Shown here: positions 62,593 through 64,000 of the stretch, in pieces
How positions within the stretch are numbered: position 1 is the stretch's first letter
How the letters are laid out: each line of letters begins with the position of its first letter
NCBI RefSeq assembly: GCF_012844365.1
Contig: NZ_CP051626.1
Span: 3,844,001 to 3,908,000, forward strand
Length of the DNA stretch: 64,000 bases
Direction of reading: 5' to 3'
DNA from: Brevibacterium sp. 'Marine'
GTDB lineage: Bacteria; Actinomycetota; Actinomycetes; Actinomycetales; Brevibacteriaceae
Notes under the pieces: generated by a model
What the model saw: the letters and a program-made list of their open reading frames with translations, nothing else
What the model was told of the DNA's origin: nothing
The model's database searches: none
Translations under genes and position numbers: made by a program

Positions 62593-64000
62593 TCAGCTGC
62601 GGCGGCGGCGTGAACCCAGCGTCATCGCCAGACCGAGCGCGATGAGCGCTCCGGCCGAGAGAATCAGCGGCAGGGCTTCGTTACCGGTGCGCGGCAGGTC
62701 TCCCCCACCGCCGCCGTTGCCACCGTCACCGGCTCCCGGCCCGTCACCTTCGGCGACGACCTCGAAGGATCCGGTCAGCGGGTCTCCGCCTTCGCAGTCG
62801 ACGGTGACATCGTAGGTGCCGATGTAGCTGTCGACCATCGACGCGTCGAGTCCGCGGACTCCGAATCGGGCAGTGCCGTCGGCTCCGACCTCGGCGGTCT
62901 GCTCGAACGTCTCGATCTTCCCGTTGTTCGGGGTCACCGTCATCGTCGCCGTGGTGTCGGCGGCGCAGCCGGTGGCCGCGACCTGGACGCCCTTCTCACT
63001 GACGAAGTCCGGCGCTTCGATCGTCTTCGGATCGATGCTCAGTGCTCGTTCATCAGGGGCCTCGGTCGGTGTCTCCGTGGGCGGATCGGTGGGGTCCGTG
63101 GGCGGAGTCGTCGGATCGGTCGGCGGATCCGTCGGCGCGTCGGCCAGCTCATAGGCCAGCGTGTGGACGGCGAAGCCGATGGCGGGAGCGAAGATGTCGA
63201 TGGACTCCTTGCTCACGTTCTCGATCGTGTCCGTGGGCTGGTGGTAGTTCGTGTCGTGCTTCTCGCCGACGGTGCCGCCGAACATCTCAGCCTCTTCAGC
63301 CGTCTTCGTGCCGTCTGCTCCGGAGAACAGGCCGCTGGCCGGGATGCCGTTGTCGATGAACGCCTGGTAGTCCGAACGTCCGGAGAAGTCGGTGCCGACG
63401 TTGGGCTGGTCGATGTCGGCGAAGTAGTCGGTGAAGATCTTCTCGAGCTCGGCCGAACCTTCGGGGACGTTGACGCCGTCGGGGATCGGCACATCGGAGC
63501 CGTCGGAGTCGAGCGTGCCGACGATGTAGTTGTCGGAGCCGATCATGTCGAAGTTCATGTAGGACTTGATCTTGCCCAGCTCGGCATCGTCGAGGCTCGC
63601 GACGTACTCCGTCGAACCGACGAGTCCGACCTCTTCCGCGCCCCACCAGCCGAAGCGGATGGCGTTGTCGACTTCGGTCGGCTGCTCGGCAAGCGCTTCG
63701 GCCGAAGCGAGGAGCGCCGCGGTTCCCGAACCGTTGTCGTTGACGCCGGGGCCTTCTTCGACGCCGTCGAGGTGTGCGCCGAACATCTGGACGTTGTCAT
63801 GGTCGCCGGCCTTGGTCTCGGCGATGACGTTCCAGGTCGTCTCGGTGACGAACTCGGTCTCGAGCGTGAAGTCGGCGGTCAGGGCCGCGGCTTCGGCCGC
63901 CGCGTCGTCATCGGCGGCTTCCTCGGTCTCGTCGGCGCCCTGCCCGAGGCCCGCCTCGGCGTCAGTCTGGCTGCCGGCTTCTGTGCCGGCCTCGGCACCT
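62593..64000 (-). CDS. M28 family aminopeptidase with LPRTG cell-wall anchor, 5'-truncated
   Basis: At least 469 residues; the frame is open through the window end. Zinc ligands: His and Asp in 'MFGAHLDGVEEGPGVNDNG', Glu pair in 'WWGAEEVGLVG', Asp in 'NFDMIGSDN' and His in 'TNYHQPTDTIENV'. After the peptidase comes a Pro/Thr-rich linker with PTDPPTDPT repeats, a beta domain of about 100 residues, a Gly run, and a sorting signal: LPRTG, a hydrophobic helix and RRRRS. Sortase would link it to peptidoglycan. An acidic Ala/Glu insertion lies just before the catalytic His. The in-frame ATG at 63786 is internal. Confidence 0.93.
   Translation of the reverse strand, partial: GAEAGTEAGSQTDAEAGLGQGADETEEAADDDAAAEAAALTADFTLETEFVTETTWNVIAETKAGDHDNVQMFGAHLDGVEEGPGVNDNGSGTAALLASAEALAEQPTEVDNAIRFGWWGAEEVGLVGSTEYVASLDDAELGKIKSYMNFDMIGSDNYIVGTLDSDGSDVPIPDGVNVPEGSAELEKIFTDYFADIDQPNVGTDFSGRSDYQAFIDNGIPASGLFSGADGTKTAEEAEMFGGTVGEKHDTNYHQPTDTIENVSKESIDIFAPAIGFAVHTLAYELADAPTDPPTDPTTPPTDPTDPPTETPTEAPDERALSIDPKTIEAPDFVSEKGVQVAATGCAADTTATMTVTPNNGKIETFEQTAEVGADGTARFGVRGLDASMVDSYIGTYDVTVDCEGGDPLTGSFEVVAEGDGPGAGDGGNGGGGGDLPRTGNEALPLILSAGALIALGLAMTLGSRRRRS

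Overview
The window reads as chromosomal DNA of a high-GC Gram-positive actinobacterium. GC content is high throughout, GTG and TTG starts are common, the clpB promoter carries a HAIR-type heat-shock operator, and one surface protein ends in an LPRTG sortase signal. Gene content (DUF5926-GT2-pheA, a fused oleBC gene, HTTM/DUF5819 pair) fits Micrococcales and most resembles Brevibacterium. The genus is an inference from gene content, not from a marker gene. I saw no rRNA, tRNA, CRISPR or prophage.

Layout. 1-2.7 kb: end of a DUF5926 gene, a family-2 glycosyltransferase and prephenate dehydratase. 2.9-9 kb: FAD dehydrogenase plus SDR, an epimerase-like protein, a crotonase and a CPA1 Na+/H+ antiporter. 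9.1-11.8 kb: clpB under a HAIR site. 12.2-20.1 kb: HTTM/DUF5819 membrane pair, CoA-transferase, agmatine deiminase-family enzyme, YtxH-like protein, cardiolipin synthase and a Nudix protein. 20.2-25.7 kb: a crotonase containing a 15-bp tandem repeat, an MFS transporter, a TM2 protein, an FMN glutamate-synthase-like enzyme and a dienelactone-hydrolase-like enzyme. 25.7-27.2 kb: an AT-richer gene for a putative PD-(D/E)XK/DUF559 protein, bracketed by two clusters of one palindromic repeat. 27.2-29.3 kb: an SDR and a membrane protein. 29.4-34.2 kb: a complete oleA-oleBC-oleD operon for long-chain olefins. 34.3-37.8 kb: a very acidic membrane protein divergent from a propionyl-CoA-synthetase-like enzyme. 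37.8-39.4 kb: a MarR regulator with a Gly/Phe/Arg-rich insert, divergent from a His/Gly-rich protein, with a perfect operator palindrome between them. 39.5-45.4 kb: SRPBCC, LssY-C, MerR with HEAT repeats, a HEAT protein with a MerR-type 19-bp-spacer promoter, small surface proteins and an ArsR sensor. 45.5-55.2 kb: DMT exporter, aminotransferase-AhpD pair, cupin, a GCS2 ligase divergent from an M20 peptidase, FkbM methyltransferase, an N-acylamino-acid-racemase-like enzyme and a CDF metal exporter. 55.5-58 kb: flotillin and DUF3817. 58.0-59.7 kb: an intact IS1380-family element with matched inverted repeats and a CTGAA target duplication. 59.8-62.3 kb: a TetR-enolase superfamily-SDR operon. 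62.6-64 kb: the 3' part of a sortase-anchored M28 aminopeptidase.

Two patterns cut across the genes. A short dispersed word, CCGAGGCGG, usually inside CGCCGAGGCGGCCC, occurs about 50 times on both strands, in genes and in gaps, and once as both arms of a terminator-like hairpin. Many gaps also carry long hairpins with 16-21 bp arms. Some are probably terminators, but two (2.82 and 51.74 kb) share sequence and so form a repeat family. The loci that look most like undescribed systems are the repeat-bracketed nuclease-like gene, the MerR/HEAT pair and the MarR/His-rich pair.
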